NCBI GenBank assembly: GCA_012523435.1
Contig: JAAYIP010000318.1
Location: 1 to 39,069, forward strand
DNA length: 39,069 nucleotides
Direction: 5' to 3'
Origin: Bacteroidales bacterium
Lineage (GTDB): Bacteria; Bacteroidota; Bacteroidia; Bacteroidales; UBA12481
Shown here: one piece after another, positions 16,443-24,927 of the stretch
How positions within the stretch are numbered: the first letter of the stretch is position 1
Layout: each line of letters opens with the position of its first letter
Notes under the pieces: generated by a model
Database searches by the model: none
The model's input: only the letters and a program-made list of their open reading frames with translations
What the model was told of the DNA's origin: nothing
Position numbers and translations under genes: made by a program

Positions 16443-16474
16443 CAAAGATACCAACCCGTTAATTAACCACCAAA
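16443..16474 (-). promoter_or_regulatory. Housekeeping (sigma-ABfr type) promoter of the ECF sigma gene
   Basis: Minus strand: TTTG at 16474-16471, a 20-base spacer, then TATCTTTG at 16450-16443, a full match to the Bacteroidota pattern TTTG-N19-21-TAnnTTTG. Transcription would begin near 16437, leaving about 36 bases of leader before the ATG at 16400. The rest of the gap up to 16647 is AT-rich and I see no other element in it. Confidence 0.75.
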
Positions 16475-16647
16475 TCTTGTTCACCTATTTTTATTGGATT
16501 TTGAAACAAAATATATACCATTCTAAATAGCAAACGACATTACCCCCTGTTAATCAGACCATTACCTTGATTTATATAAATTTCATCTAAATAAGGATAC
16601 TCCTCTCTTGGGATGAACAATCAGCAGAAAGAGGTTGAACAAAAGGG

Positions 16648-17550
16648 TTAGGAAAACCGAGGGGATTCTGATGGGAGCAGTGAATCAGAGAGAGATTGCA
16701 CCGGGACAATTCTTAATCTGCCGTTTGTAGTCAGGGATTCGATGATAGGATCTGTCAAAAGCAACATGAGCTGTTGATTGGGGAAAGTATGTAGGAGGTT
16801 ATCCACATACTGTGTCAGCTCTTTGTGGCTAAACCCATCATCAGCATGAACAACCAGAGTGTCAATATCATGCATCTTTTTTACGGTTCGCAGATGGTCG
16901 ATTGGGATAGAGGGTCCCAAATAGACTACGTGGTGGCCATGTTTACGGAGGAGGTAGTTGGCAAATAAGAGGGTTATTTCGTCATACTGTCCATTGGGTA
17001 GGAAGAGGAGGTAGTTGCGTGGTCTTGGGTTGTTTTGACCGCTCAATCCATCGATAGCTACGACCAGCTTATGTCGAATCATGTTTTTAACAAAGCGCTC
17101 TTGGCAGGCGCTCATCTTGTTAATTTGCCAGAGCAGCCGAGTTTTTTCGAGAACAGGAAAAACAAAGTGATGGAAAGCACTCTCGAAGCCTGATTTTAGA
17201 ATTGAGGCATTGAGTAGGCGTTCCAGGGCGTCTTCGTCAAGGTTGTTAACAGCTTGAATCATTTCCGGCAACCAAGCTTCCTGGCCGTCCTGATGTTCTG
17301 AAAGCTTCGCTATTTCGCTCCCTCTCTGTTCTTCGGTCATCTCAGCGATATGGGAAATTTTATAGCCATGGCGATTTAGAAAAACAATATTTAGTAAACG
17401 TTGCAGATCTTTAACGGTATAGAAACGAATATTACTTTCGGTACGTTCAGGAGAAATGATTCCGTAACGTTTTTCCCACATCCGAATAGTTGGTGTTTTC
17501 ACACCGGTCAATCTTTCAAGATCTGTAATGCTATATATATTCGATTTCAT
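16648..17550 (-). CDS. MerR-family regulator with degenerate cobalamin-binding (CarH-like) domain
   Basis: A 300-residue regulator. Residues 1-72 form a MerR winged-helix domain (YSITDLERLTGVKTPTIRMW, EKRYGI, NIRFYTVKDLQRLLNI). The rest matches the helical and Rossmann-like cobalamin-binding parts of CarH/LitR. However, the ExHxxG B12 motif is replaced by Gln188-Tyr-Asp190-x-x-Thr193 (NGQYDEIT), so the axial His is missing. In the cap motif Wx9EH, Trp141 and Glu151 are kept but His is Arg152. It should therefore not bind or sense adenosylcobalamin. CarH relatives repress carotenoid genes; none are nearby. It ends the minus-strand group, 70 bp after the flippase-like gene. Confidence 0.86.
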   Translation of the reverse strand: MKSNIYSITDLERLTGVKTPTIRMWEKRYGIISPERTESNIRFYTVKDLQRLLNIVFLNRHGYKISHIAEMTEEQRGSEIAKLSEHQDGQEAWLPEMIQAVNNLDEDALERLLNASILKSGFESAFHHFVFPVLEKTRLLWQINKMSACQERFVKNMIRHKLVVAIDGLSGQNNPRPRNYLLFLPNGQYDEITLLFANYLLRKHGHHVVYLGPSIPIDHLRTVKKMHDIDTLVVHADDGFSHKELTQYVDNLLHTFPNQQLMLLLTDPIIESLTTNGRLRIVPVQSLSDSLLPSESPRFS

Positions 17551-17620
17551 TCGATAGACAACCGATTGGTCAATACTGTTATTATAACAAACCTGAAGAA
17601 GTTTAGTTTAAAGCGGGTGA

Positions 17621-18652
17621 CTATTCCTGTTCCGTGGTCATTACTCTGCTGCCTTTATTGACAATTGGCAGGAGGCCGAGGGCTATGGCGCCGACGACCA
17701 CGACAAACAGGGTTGTTGCTCCGTAAAGCACAAATGTCAGGATCTGGCCATCTTGCCGGCTGACTCCATAAATCACCAAGGTTTCTAAGGCAAAAAAATG
17801 GTAGGTACCGATACCACCCTGAACTGGAAGAACCATCCCGACACTACCCATAACCAGAACGGCCAGAGAAACCATTGGTGAGAGTCCTGAGGTGGGCTCA
17901 AAAGCAATCACAATGAACCAGGTCATCAGAAAGTAGCAGGAATATATACCGACCGTCAGTAGAATGAACAGCCAGGGCTTTCTCAACTGCATCACGGTGC
18001 GAAGCCCTTCGATAAATTTGGCTCCAAAACCTTTAATCTTTTGAAAAATAGGCCATTTCGACAATCTTTCCCGACTCAGCCATAAGATCAGGATAATCAG
18101 CAAGACCAATCCAGCTGCGATACCGATGACAGCCAACCCTGGAATGTCAAGCTCTTTTCTTTCAAATCCGGATTGTTCGGGATAAAAAAATCCCGCCAAC
18201 ATATTCCAGTCGGCCAGCAATACTCCAATCATCACAAGGCCCAGGAAGATAACATCTGCTGCCCGTTCAACGACAACCGTTCCAAGCAGGGAACTAAATG
18301 GGATTTTCTCATATTTCTTCAGAATACCGCATCGGGTCACTTCCCCCAGGCGAGGTAAGGCATAGTTAGCCAGATACATGACCAGAATTGCGAGGAAAGT
18401 ATTCAATAGTCCCGGCTTGGCTCCTATTGGCTCGATCAGCATTCTCCAGCGCATTGCTCGAAACAGGTGACTCAGCATGACCACAAAGAAGGTGATGATT
18501 ACCCATCCTGGATTAAACTGAGCAAGACCTTCAATGATTTGGGTAGGATTTTGGTCACGATAGACCCAAAGAAACAGGAGGATACCTGCTCCAAAGAAGA
18601 AGAGGTATTTTAGAATATTAAGCAATACTTTTTTGGTCTGGGTACGTTTCAT
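17621..18652 (-). CDS. Lysylphosphatidylglycerol synthase/flippase-type membrane protein (UPF0104)
   Basis: A 343-residue polytopic membrane protein of the LPG synthase transmembrane family (the MprF flippase-domain fold, also seen in AglD-like proteins). Typical motifs: MRWRMLIEPIG in the first loop, ALPRLGEVTRCGILKKYEKIPFSSLLGTVVVERAADVI, and MVLPVQGGIGTYHFFALETLVIYG near the C-terminus. About eight hydrophobic helices can be drawn. It has no cytosolic synthase domain, so it is a stand-alone transport-type domain. It starts 6 bp after the C69 dipeptidase gene and belongs to the same transcript. Substrate unknown. Confidence 0.87.
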   Translation of the reverse strand: MKRTQTKKVLLNILKYLFFFGAGILLFLWVYRDQNPTQIIEGLAQFNPGWVIITFFVVMLSHLFRAMRWRMLIEPIGAKPGLLNTFLAILVMYLANYALPRLGEVTRCGILKKYEKIPFSSLLGTVVVERAADVIFLGLVMIGVLLADWNMLAGFFYPEQSGFERKELDIPGLAVIGIAAGLVLLIILILWLSRERLSKWPIFQKIKGFGAKFIEGLRTVMQLRKPWLFILLTVGIYSCYFLMTWFIVIAFEPTSGLSPMVSLAVLVMGSVGMVLPVQGGIGTYHFFALETLVIYGVSRQDGQILTFVLYGATTLFVVVVGAIALGLLPIVNKGSRVMTTEQE

Positions 18653-18658
18653 AGGGAA

Positions 18659-20248
18659 TTAAAATTTTTCGTCGTAACGAGTCCACAATAGGTCGCCAAG
18701 TTTCCAAGCTCTTTTGACCACTTCGGTGCCCCAATTAACTGTAAATTGGGTGAGAAGCTGTTTTCTTTCTTTGATAGATGGCACCAACACTGCGGCTTCC
18801 TCAATCTCCCGGGTCCGCTCGAAAATTTCTTTTTGCAGAGGCAGAAATTCAGCATCTACATCCTTACGCATATCGCCCCATCGCTGAGCGGCAAGGGTAC
18901 TTAATCGATTGAAGGCCCACCAGGCTGATTCTGTGGAATATCCGGTTACTCTACCATCAACTTTGTATGTTTGAGGCAGATCAGTTACTCCGGCAAAAAT
19001 GGGGATATACACGGAGGTAGCCACATTATCCAGAGCCATCCAGGTCACCCCGCCAACTTCGTCAGGTAGCCAATCGCGGCACTGAATAATGGTAGCGTAC
19101 ATGGTGTACCACCGTGCAATGGTTCGCTCACCCAGCCAGCCCCAGCCTCCGTTGATTTTGAACACTTTGTTCATATCATACGGCATAAATGGATTTGCCA
19201 TGGGAGAAATGATTGTCTTCCCATCCTCATCCGTCACGGTGATATCCTTAACAAAATTAAAATCGGTTCCCTCATAATAGTCTTTAAAGATCGTAATCAA
19301 GTGATCGAGCGTAACAGGCTGATCGGGTTTAACCGAAAACGGGTAGTTTTCCGCGTTTGGGTCCAGTTTAAGGGAAGGAGCAACCAGATCGAACACCCGC
19401 CACTCTCTTCGTCGGGCTGCTATGCTGGTCCTGCTCTCGGGAGCGTACGCATAGCAAAAACGGAAGGTTTCGCCTTCATTCCACCAACCATGCTCCCTTG
19501 CAACACGATAAATATTATCCGATGCCCTGAAATATTCAGGATTATTCAGATCAATCTCTTTAATGGTACTGGCATTGGCATTGACCGACAGGTGATCATC
19601 AGGAACCCGTTGGGCAACCCACACTGCCCCTTTTTTCCCTTTACCCGGGCCAACGATTTCCAAATGCCAAACTTCATGCTTATCAGCAATGGTAAGGCAC
19701 TCACCGGCATCGATCCAGCCATACTCTTCTAGGATAAACTCGGTCAAATCAAGAGCTTCCCTGACGGTTTTACAGCGTTCCATCATTAGTCTGATCAAAT
19801 CCTGACAGTCGATGAAACCTACGTCCGATCTAAGCTCAGGCCGGCCACCAAAGGTCGACTCGCCCACTCCCAACTGATATTCATTCATGCAGGGATAGGC
19901 CGAGTTGATATAGCCATAGGTATTGGTAACCTGAGGGATTTCGCCCGTTTTGGGATAGGCGTAGGTTGGCATGGCTTTCGAATCGTCATTAACCCTTCTG
20001 TACATTGTTGTAAATGTGCCCTTTGTGTGAGTCATTGGGGGTACGATATCAATGGCAGAACTAGTCCTGTGACTATCATCGGTATGAGAAGTGATCACCG
20101 ATCCATCTATTGTCGCCATCTTTCCAACGGTGATACTGGTACATCCATCGGGAACTTCACCTACCCAATCAGCTTTTGAAAACTCTTGGGCATTTAAAGC
20201 GATCGTCCATAACAGAGCGATAACCAAGAGATTAAGAAATTTATTCAT
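18659..20248 (-). CDS. C69-family dipeptidase (Ntn hydrolase), exported
   Basis: A 529-residue peptidase family C69 protein. A signal peptide (NLLVIALLWTIALNAQ) is followed by a short propeptide and Cys36 (PDGCTSITVGKMATIDGSVI), the residue that becomes the N-terminal nucleophile after self-cleavage. Further family features: SHTDDSHR, YGYINSAYPCMNEYQLGVGESTFGGR, LMMERCKTVREALDLTEFI, and WHLEIVGPGKGKKGAVWVAQ. It would cleave dipeptides in the periplasm. It lies between an MFS transporter (39 bp upstream) and a flippase-like gene (6 bp downstream), which suggests peptide use plus uptake; this is inference. Confidence 0.93.
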   Translation of the reverse strand: MNKFLNLLVIALLWTIALNAQEFSKADWVGEVPDGCTSITVGKMATIDGSVITSHTDDSHRTSSAIDIVPPMTHTKGTFTTMYRRVNDDSKAMPTYAYPKTGEIPQVTNTYGYINSAYPCMNEYQLGVGESTFGGRPELRSDVGFIDCQDLIRLMMERCKTVREALDLTEFILEEYGWIDAGECLTIADKHEVWHLEIVGPGKGKKGAVWVAQRVPDDHLSVNANASTIKEIDLNNPEYFRASDNIYRVAREHGWWNEGETFRFCYAYAPESRTSIAARRREWRVFDLVAPSLKLDPNAENYPFSVKPDQPVTLDHLITIFKDYYEGTDFNFVKDITVTDEDGKTIISPMANPFMPYDMNKVFKINGGWGWLGERTIARWYTMYATIIQCRDWLPDEVGGVTWMALDNVATSVYIPIFAGVTDLPQTYKVDGRVTGYSTESAWWAFNRLSTLAAQRWGDMRKDVDAEFLPLQKEIFERTREIEEAAVLVPSIKERKQLLTQFTVNWGTEVVKRAWKLGDLLWTRYDEKF

Positions 20249-20287
20249 ACGGCTGTTATTAATTCCACCAAAACTATAAAAAAACCG

Positions 20288-21580
20288 CTAATCTACCTTG
20301 ACCGGATGACGATGCATACTCCAAAGAAGAATCCAAACTGATGTTAATAATGCAATCATAGCAAAAACCAGAGTCCAGGTTAAACCGAGAAGCTGATACA
20401 GCAAAACACCTAGAATTGGGCCATAAAGCCCTCGTATCCCAGTCATTGTTAAATGAATAGACTGATAATCAGCAGCTTCTTCCGGTTTACTGAAGTAGGC
20501 TGAGCCAATATACCACAACAGAGCCATAGTAGCAGCAAAAACTGCATGTGATAGGAATGCTGGAATTAGCATATAGTAAAGTTGGATCCCAAAAATGGTA
20601 ATGTGTCCCGGTAAATACTGGGTTAACATCAGGAAAAACAGATAGAAGAAAAGGGATAGGAAAGTATACACGCCAAATTTCCTGGGGTCGATTTTTCCAA
20701 TGAGTTTTCCAAACAGCGGAAGCAAGACAATGGCTATCAGATTATAGGAATTCTTATAAAAAGCAACGGACGAGTAGCTCAGATTCAATACTTTATCAAA
20801 GAAAATGGTAATCACGGCAATAGTGGTCATCCAGGCAAAACCATAGAGCGCAAACCCGGTCTCAAAGTCACGATAAGGTTTATTCGTTCTGAAAATCCGC
20901 ATCATATTCAAGATGGAGCTAGTTACCGACTTCCAAAACCCTCTCTTTTCAAGTTCAACGGGCATTGGGGTGTGCGGAATTCGGCTCAGGATATAAATCG
21001 AGATAATTCCTAACAGAGCAAGCACCGGATAAACATAGACAAAAACATAGGGATCAGCGTCGAGCCATATGCCAAAAAGAAAAGTGGCCAGCAGCATCGC
21101 TGCTTTGTTAAGACTGGTGGCATAACTGTACAAGGATCCAAACACGTGGTGCCGATAGTTATTCTTCAGAAACAGATTGATTACCGGATAAATAATCGGA
21201 TTAGCCAGATAAAACAGCAGAAAAATTCCAAGAAAAGCCAGATTATAGAGTTGATTATCACCAAAAGCTTCGACTGATCGCGGGAAGAACAGAAGGAAAA
21301 ACAAGGGTACGCGGGTAATCCAGGCAACTGTTCGGATCAATCTGGCTTTATCGCTCGAACGTCTGATCCATTCATTTAGAATAACGGAGAACAGTAAAAG
21401 AATGACGGAGAATTGGAAAAGAAGTCCGATCTGGAAATCTGTACCTTTCAGACTCTTAATTAATACGTATTCATTAAGTGCCAATACACCAAGGATAACC
21501 CCTTCGATAAAGGAATAGAGCAGGTGCAATCCAAAAGCTCTTCGCTCCCCTGGCAGCAGACTTTTTAGTATCTCCCTCAA
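20288..21580 (-). CDS. Major facilitator superfamily transporter
   Basis: A 430-residue inner-membrane transporter with about 12 hydrophobic segments in a 6+6 pattern and a central hydrophilic loop (RIPHTPMPVELEKRGFWKSV) near residue 215. N-terminal features such as the long loop NEWIRRSSDKARLIRTVAWI between helices 2 and 3 fit MFS. The start is a TTG at 21578-21580, 5 bp after the glutathione peroxidase stop; there is no ATG before the first membrane helix. The substrate cannot be told. It may serve the dipeptidase gene that follows, or be independent of it. Confidence 0.82.
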   Translation of the reverse strand: MREILKSLLPGERRAFGLHLLYSFIEGVILGVLALNEYVLIKSLKGTDFQIGLLFQFSVILLLFSVILNEWIRRSSDKARLIRTVAWITRVPLFFLLFFPRSVEAFGDNQLYNLAFLGIFLLFYLANPIIYPVINLFLKNNYRHHVFGSLYSYATSLNKAAMLLATFLFGIWLDADPYVFVYVYPVLALLGIISIYILSRIPHTPMPVELEKRGFWKSVTSSILNMMRIFRTNKPYRDFETGFALYGFAWMTTIAVITIFFDKVLNLSYSSVAFYKNSYNLIAIVLLPLFGKLIGKIDPRKFGVYTFLSLFFYLFFLMLTQYLPGHITIFGIQLYYMLIPAFLSHAVFAATMALLWYIGSAYFSKPEEAADYQSIHLTMTGIRGLYGPILGVLLYQLLGLTWTLVFAMIALLTSVWILLWSMHRHPVKVD

Positions 21581-21585
21581 CGATC

Positions 21586-22128
21586 TCAGTTCAACCAGTT
21601 CGTAATCTCCTCATCCAGAGGACTAACTTTTGGAGGAATTGATTTAACCAGATTACCATCTTCATCGATCAGGAACTTCTGAAAATTCCATTGTATAGGT
21701 GCGTCCAGTACTCCGTTCAGCTCCTTAGTAGTCAGCCACTTATAAATTGGAGCGATATCTTTCCCTTTGACCGATACTTTTGACATCATTGGAAAGGTAA
21801 CTCCGTAATTTTCGGAGCAGAAAGATAAGATCTCCTCGTTGGTGCCAGGCTCCTGACGCAGAAAGTTGTTAGCCGGAAAGCCGATAATGACCATTTTGTC
21901 TCCGCCATACTGATCATACAGTTCCTGAAGCGCTTCATACTGAGGGGTCAAGCCACACTTAGAAGCCGTATTAACGACGATGACTTTCTTTCCTTTCAGT
22001 TGAGCAAAGGAGAAATCACTTCCGTCAATCGCTTTAACCGTAAAGTCGTAAAACCCACGCTGGTTCTCCTGACTCACTGCAGGAAGATTTAATAGTAGTG
22101 CTACCAGCACAATCGATATCCTGAACAT
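21586..22128 (-). CDS. Glutathione peroxidase family thiol peroxidase, exported
   Basis: A 180-residue GPx-fold protein with a signal peptide (residues 1-19), so it acts in the periplasm. The catalytic tetrad is complete: peroxidatic Cys58 in NTASKCGLTPQY, Gln92 in FLRQEPG, and Trp147-Asn148 in QWNFQKFLIDEDG. The Cys of the usual FPCNxF motif is Ala here (FPANNF). A later Cys104 in LSFCSENYGVTFP sits where non-selenium GPx proteins keep the resolving Cys, so a thioredoxin-like reductant is more likely than glutathione. It is first in the minus-strand group with the MFS gene 5 bp behind. Its upstream region holds four 11-bp tandem repeats. Confidence 0.92.
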   Translation of the reverse strand: MFRISIVLVALLLNLPAVSQENQRGFYDFTVKAIDGSDFSFAQLKGKKVIVVNTASKCGLTPQYEALQELYDQYGGDKMVIIGFPANNFLRQEPGTNEEILSFCSENYGVTFPMMSKVSVKGKDIAPIYKWLTTKELNGVLDAPIQWNFQKFLIDEDGNLVKSIPPKVSPLDEEITNWLN

Positions 22129-22138
22129 AGATTTTAGA

Positions 22139-22183
22139 TTTGCGTAAGTTTTTGCATTAGTTTTGCGTTAGTATTGCATTAGC
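22139..22183. repeat. Four 11-bp tandem repeats upstream of the glutathione peroxidase gene
   Basis: Units TTTGCGTAAGT (22139-22149), TTTGCATTAGT (22151-22161), TTTGCGTTAGT (22162-22172) and ATTGCATTAGC (22173-22183), with one extra T between the first two. Consensus TTTGCRTTAGT. The 11-base period keeps copies on nearly the same face of the helix. They lie in the gap between divergent genes, within the likely leader or promoter of the peroxidase gene. Confidence 0.8.
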
Positions 22184-22204
22184 TTATTCTTATTCCAAAC
22201 GCTG

Positions 22205-22218
22205 CAAAGATAATTTTG
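22205..22218. promoter_or_regulatory. Back-to-back -7 elements in a divergent promoter region
   Basis: Minus strand TATCTTTG (22212-22205) and plus strand TAATTTTG (22211-22218) both fit TAnnTTTG and share two bases. The minus element would start the peroxidase transcript near 22198, leaving about 70 leader bases that contain the 11-bp repeats. The plus element would start a transcript almost at the ATG at 22225 (leaderless). Neither has an exact TTTG box at 19-21 bp; for the minus strand a TTTG lies at 23 bp. Confidence 0.45.
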
Positions 22219-22224
22219 TTTAAG

Positions 22225-23706
22225 ATGAAGAAGCACAAAACTCTGCTGCTTGGAGCGGTCTTCATGATCATGGGAATCATGTCATCAAATCTATCCGCAC
22301 AAACCAGTAGCGCCCTGGAGGGCCTATCTTTGAGACTGAATCCGGGAGTTGTTACTTTTTATGGAGAGATGAGCAATAGCAGTCTGAATCCCTTCGACAA
22401 ATTCGGATACGGATCCAGCTTTGGCTTTAGTGGCACTTTGGCGAAGAGTTTTAGTCCGGCTTTTTCGATTCAGGCTCAACTGGTTACGACGACTATGTAC
22501 AACTTGCAACAGGTACCCGGTGAGATCGACCAGAGTTATATGCTGGCCTCAGTGAATGACTACAACCTTTCGGCCCGCTTTGATCCGTTGCTGATTGGCA
22601 AAGGTTACGATCGGGAAATCTCTCCCTTTATTTCGGCAGGAGTCTCGTCAATAGGCTTTAGAAGCGTGCGTAAGAACTATGATACCAATAGTGTTCTGAA
22701 TTCAGTTGGATATCAAGATGATGGAGTCACCAAAGATCGGCGCGAATATGCCATGGCGATACCAGTAAGTGTAGGAGTATCCTGGAGGTTATCGGATCAT
22801 TTCAGCATTGAAGCAGAACACTCGTTGCACTTTACCAACACCGACTGGCTGGATTGTCTGACTCACGATGCCGGAAGGAATGATAATTATGCGATCACCT
22901 CGATTGGGTTAAAATACACCATCGAACCATCCCGGCCAAGAGTGACGAGAAGTGACAAACCAGTGGAGCCTCCTGTTACTAAAACGTTAGCCTCGGTTAA
23001 GGATACGACAACCAAAATGACAAGTCCTTATGTATTTATCGATGTCCAAATCCCTCCGCTTATCGATGCCAATGAACCGGTAGCAGTCACCGTCAGAATC
23101 AACAAGTCTAATTTTCAAGGATCTGGCCGACTCGTACAATCCTATCCATCAGGTTTTTACGCTTTCGAACCTGTCGGAGGAACGTCGGGTGAATTCAGCT
23201 TTGTAGACCAGACGGTTGAGATAATTTGGGAGCCGATGCCAGCTGATTCGGTCTTTCATTGCGACTATTACTTTAAGACAGCCGAAAACCTCACCGGGAA
23301 TCAGCAGATATACGGGCGTTTTGAATACCGGGATGCAGAAGGACACAAAACTGTTCGCTTTAACAAACAGGTAGCGATTCGTGAAAAACCTGTTGTTCAG
23401 AAGGAAACAGCCCAGATTATCCCGGCCACTTTCAGTTCAGGCATCGAGTTTCGCATTCAGTGCGGTGCCTTCCGCGATCAGATTCCCACTGTAGAAAAGA
23501 TCGCATCTCTTTACCGGATTACGGATATTGTGCAGGAGGAGAGGCACGAGGGTTGGTACAAATACACCGTTGGATCGTTCAAAACTTACGAGGAAGCCAC
23601 CAAATATCGAAACGATTTTATCAGAAGAACCGGATTAAACACAGCTTTTATTGTAGCCTACCGGGATGGAGTCAGGCTTGCAAGCGTATCAGATGCATTA
23701 AAATAG
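22225..23706 (+). CDS. SPOR-domain envelope protein with N-terminal outer-membrane-barrel-like domain
   Basis: A 493-residue exported protein. The signal peptide (MKKHKTLLLGAVFMIMGIMS, cut after SAQ) supports the ATG at 22225 over a TTG three codons earlier. Residues about 30-230 alternate polar and hydrophobic residues with aromatic strand ends (FISAGVSSIGFRS, HFSIEAEHSLHFTNTDWLD), as in small outer-membrane barrels. A middle beta domain (about 250-385) resembles a surface-protein repeat. The C-terminal ~75 residues are a SPOR domain (FRIQCGAFRDQIPTVEKIAS ... YKYTVGSFKTYEEATKYRNDF), which binds glycan strands lacking stem peptides. It probably links outer membrane and peptidoglycan; this is inferred. 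Confidence 0.82.
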   Translation: MKKHKTLLLGAVFMIMGIMSSNLSAQTSSALEGLSLRLNPGVVTFYGEMSNSSLNPFDKFGYGSSFGFSGTLAKSFSPAFSIQAQLVTTTMYNLQQVPGEIDQSYMLASVNDYNLSARFDPLLIGKGYDREISPFISAGVSSIGFRSVRKNYDTNSVLNSVGYQDDGVTKDRREYAMAIPVSVGVSWRLSDHFSIEAEHSLHFTNTDWLDCLTHDAGRNDNYAITSIGLKYTIEPSRPRVTRSDKPVEPPVTKTLASVKDTTTKMTSPYVFIDVQIPPLIDANEPVAVTVRINKSNFQGSGRLVQSYPSGFYAFEPVGGTSGEFSFVDQTVEIIWEPMPADSVFHCDYYFKTAENLTGNQQIYGRFEYRDAEGHKTVRFNKQVAIREKPVVQKETAQIIPATFSSGIEFRIQCGAFRDQIPTVEKIASLYRITDIVQEERHEGWYKYTVGSFKTYEEATKYRNDFIRRTGLNTAFIVAYRDGVRLASVSDALK

Positions 23707-23723
23707 GCTATTCTGATTAGTGA

Positions 23724-24890
23724 TCAATCGCCTGTAAACCTTGAAGTTATTGAAGATTTCATCTGTAGCCGACCCTCCTCATTGATTATCCAGGTCACCT
23801 CGGATTCAGGAGAAAGAACTGAAGCTTCATAAGAAGTTGGGGTGATATTAATGGTGGGAACAACGGGATAGTTCCTTTCTGATAATCCAAGGTGATTAAG
23901 TTCGTTGGCAAATTTTCCCCTAATCCCAAAGTATTCTTTCTGAGCATAATAGATCTCTCTCAACATCCATTTTAGTTCAAAATCCCGATCCTTGATTAAC
24001 TCCTCCTGACCGGTACTGGCTTCAAGACCGGAGAACTGTAGATAGCCCCACATTTCGGGCATATGCATATTGACAGCACCCTGAGGCGACCATACCCAGT
24101 TATCTTCGGGGAAGGGGTTACCGGTTTCAGGGTTGATCTCCTTACGGTAGTTCCCATCCGTAACAACTGTTCGCCATTCCACTCGTGAAAAGTTGATTCT
24201 CCACTGGTCGCCGGCTCTGGGCAATCTCCCTCCCGGAGCACACTCCTTGAGAATATCGAGTGGCAAGGCCAGCTCAAGACACCAGCCTTCATCGATATCA
24301 GTCGGGTCATTCAAGGTACCATTGAGAGATACCCCCACCAGCAATCCCGCAATATCCCAGGCATTCAGGGGTGGCCCGCCATCGCGATAGGGTTTAACTA
24401 AAAACAGATCCCAGGCTGTTCCCAGAGCGTTCACTTCCAGCTCATAATATTGATGGGTATCCCCGTCGGGATCAATAAACACCTCGAAATCATGATCATA
24501 AAAAATCACCGTATCTCTCATTTTTAGTGTTGCCCAAAGATGTGGTTCCTCCATTTGGGCTGCTATGTAGAGATATTGATCGTCCCAAAGCATTTTTATC
24601 CGGGTGGCAAATCTCGGTTTTGGCTTAATATCGCCTTCTATATCAACAAATTGCTCCGTCCAGGGGACTTCGCGCCACTCCTCATCTGACAGCATGCCAT
24701 CCACATGAATTTCATCGGTTGCACGGTAACAGACGTATCCACGAGGATCAGGTTTTGGGAATAGTGCTGGAGAAAGCTGGTCTCGGTTACTAGTTGAACA
24801 GGCAGAAAACAGGATCAACACGACAATCAACAGATACCAGTGAATTCGAGCTGACTGCGAGACTATAATGGTGGTATTTTTCAGTTCCAT
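23724..24890 (-). CDS. CBM9-like carbohydrate-binding lipoprotein
   Basis: A 388-residue protein with an N-terminal membrane segment and lipobox (LFSAC, Cys at about residue 31). The main domain resembles the family 9-type carbohydrate-binding modules found alone in Bacteroidota: EIHVDGMLSDEEWREVPWTEQFVD, KMLWDDQYLYIAAQMEEPHLWA, DHDFEVFIDPDGDTHQYYELEVNALGTAWDLFL, and DEGWCLELALPLD ... WRINFSRVEWR. Catalytic residues are not evident, so binding of a glycan on the outer membrane is the likely role. It faces the SPOR gene with 17 bp between stops and is divergent from the nucleotidyltransferase gene. Confidence 0.85.
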   Translation of the reverse strand: MELKNTTIIVSQSARIHWYLLIVVLILFSACSTSNRDQLSPALFPKPDPRGYVCYRATDEIHVDGMLSDEEWREVPWTEQFVDIEGDIKPKPRFATRIKMLWDDQYLYIAAQMEEPHLWATLKMRDTVIFYDHDFEVFIDPDGDTHQYYELEVNALGTAWDLFLVKPYRDGGPPLNAWDIAGLLVGVSLNGTLNDPTDIDEGWCLELALPLDILKECAPGGRLPRAGDQWRINFSRVEWRTVVTDGNYRKEINPETGNPFPEDNWVWSPQGAVNMHMPEMWGYLQFSGLEASTGQEELIKDRDFELKWMLREIYYAQKEYFGIRGKFANELNHLGLSERNYPVVPTINITPTSYEASVLSPESEVTWIINEEGRLQMKSSITSRFTGD

Positions 24891-24927
24891 TGGGGTGTTT
24901 GGATTAAATTTGTGAAGGTTAAAAATA

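Noticed and set aside
19301-19732. 143-residue open frame on the plus strand
   Set aside because: Antisense to the C69 dipeptidase; no recognisable domain.
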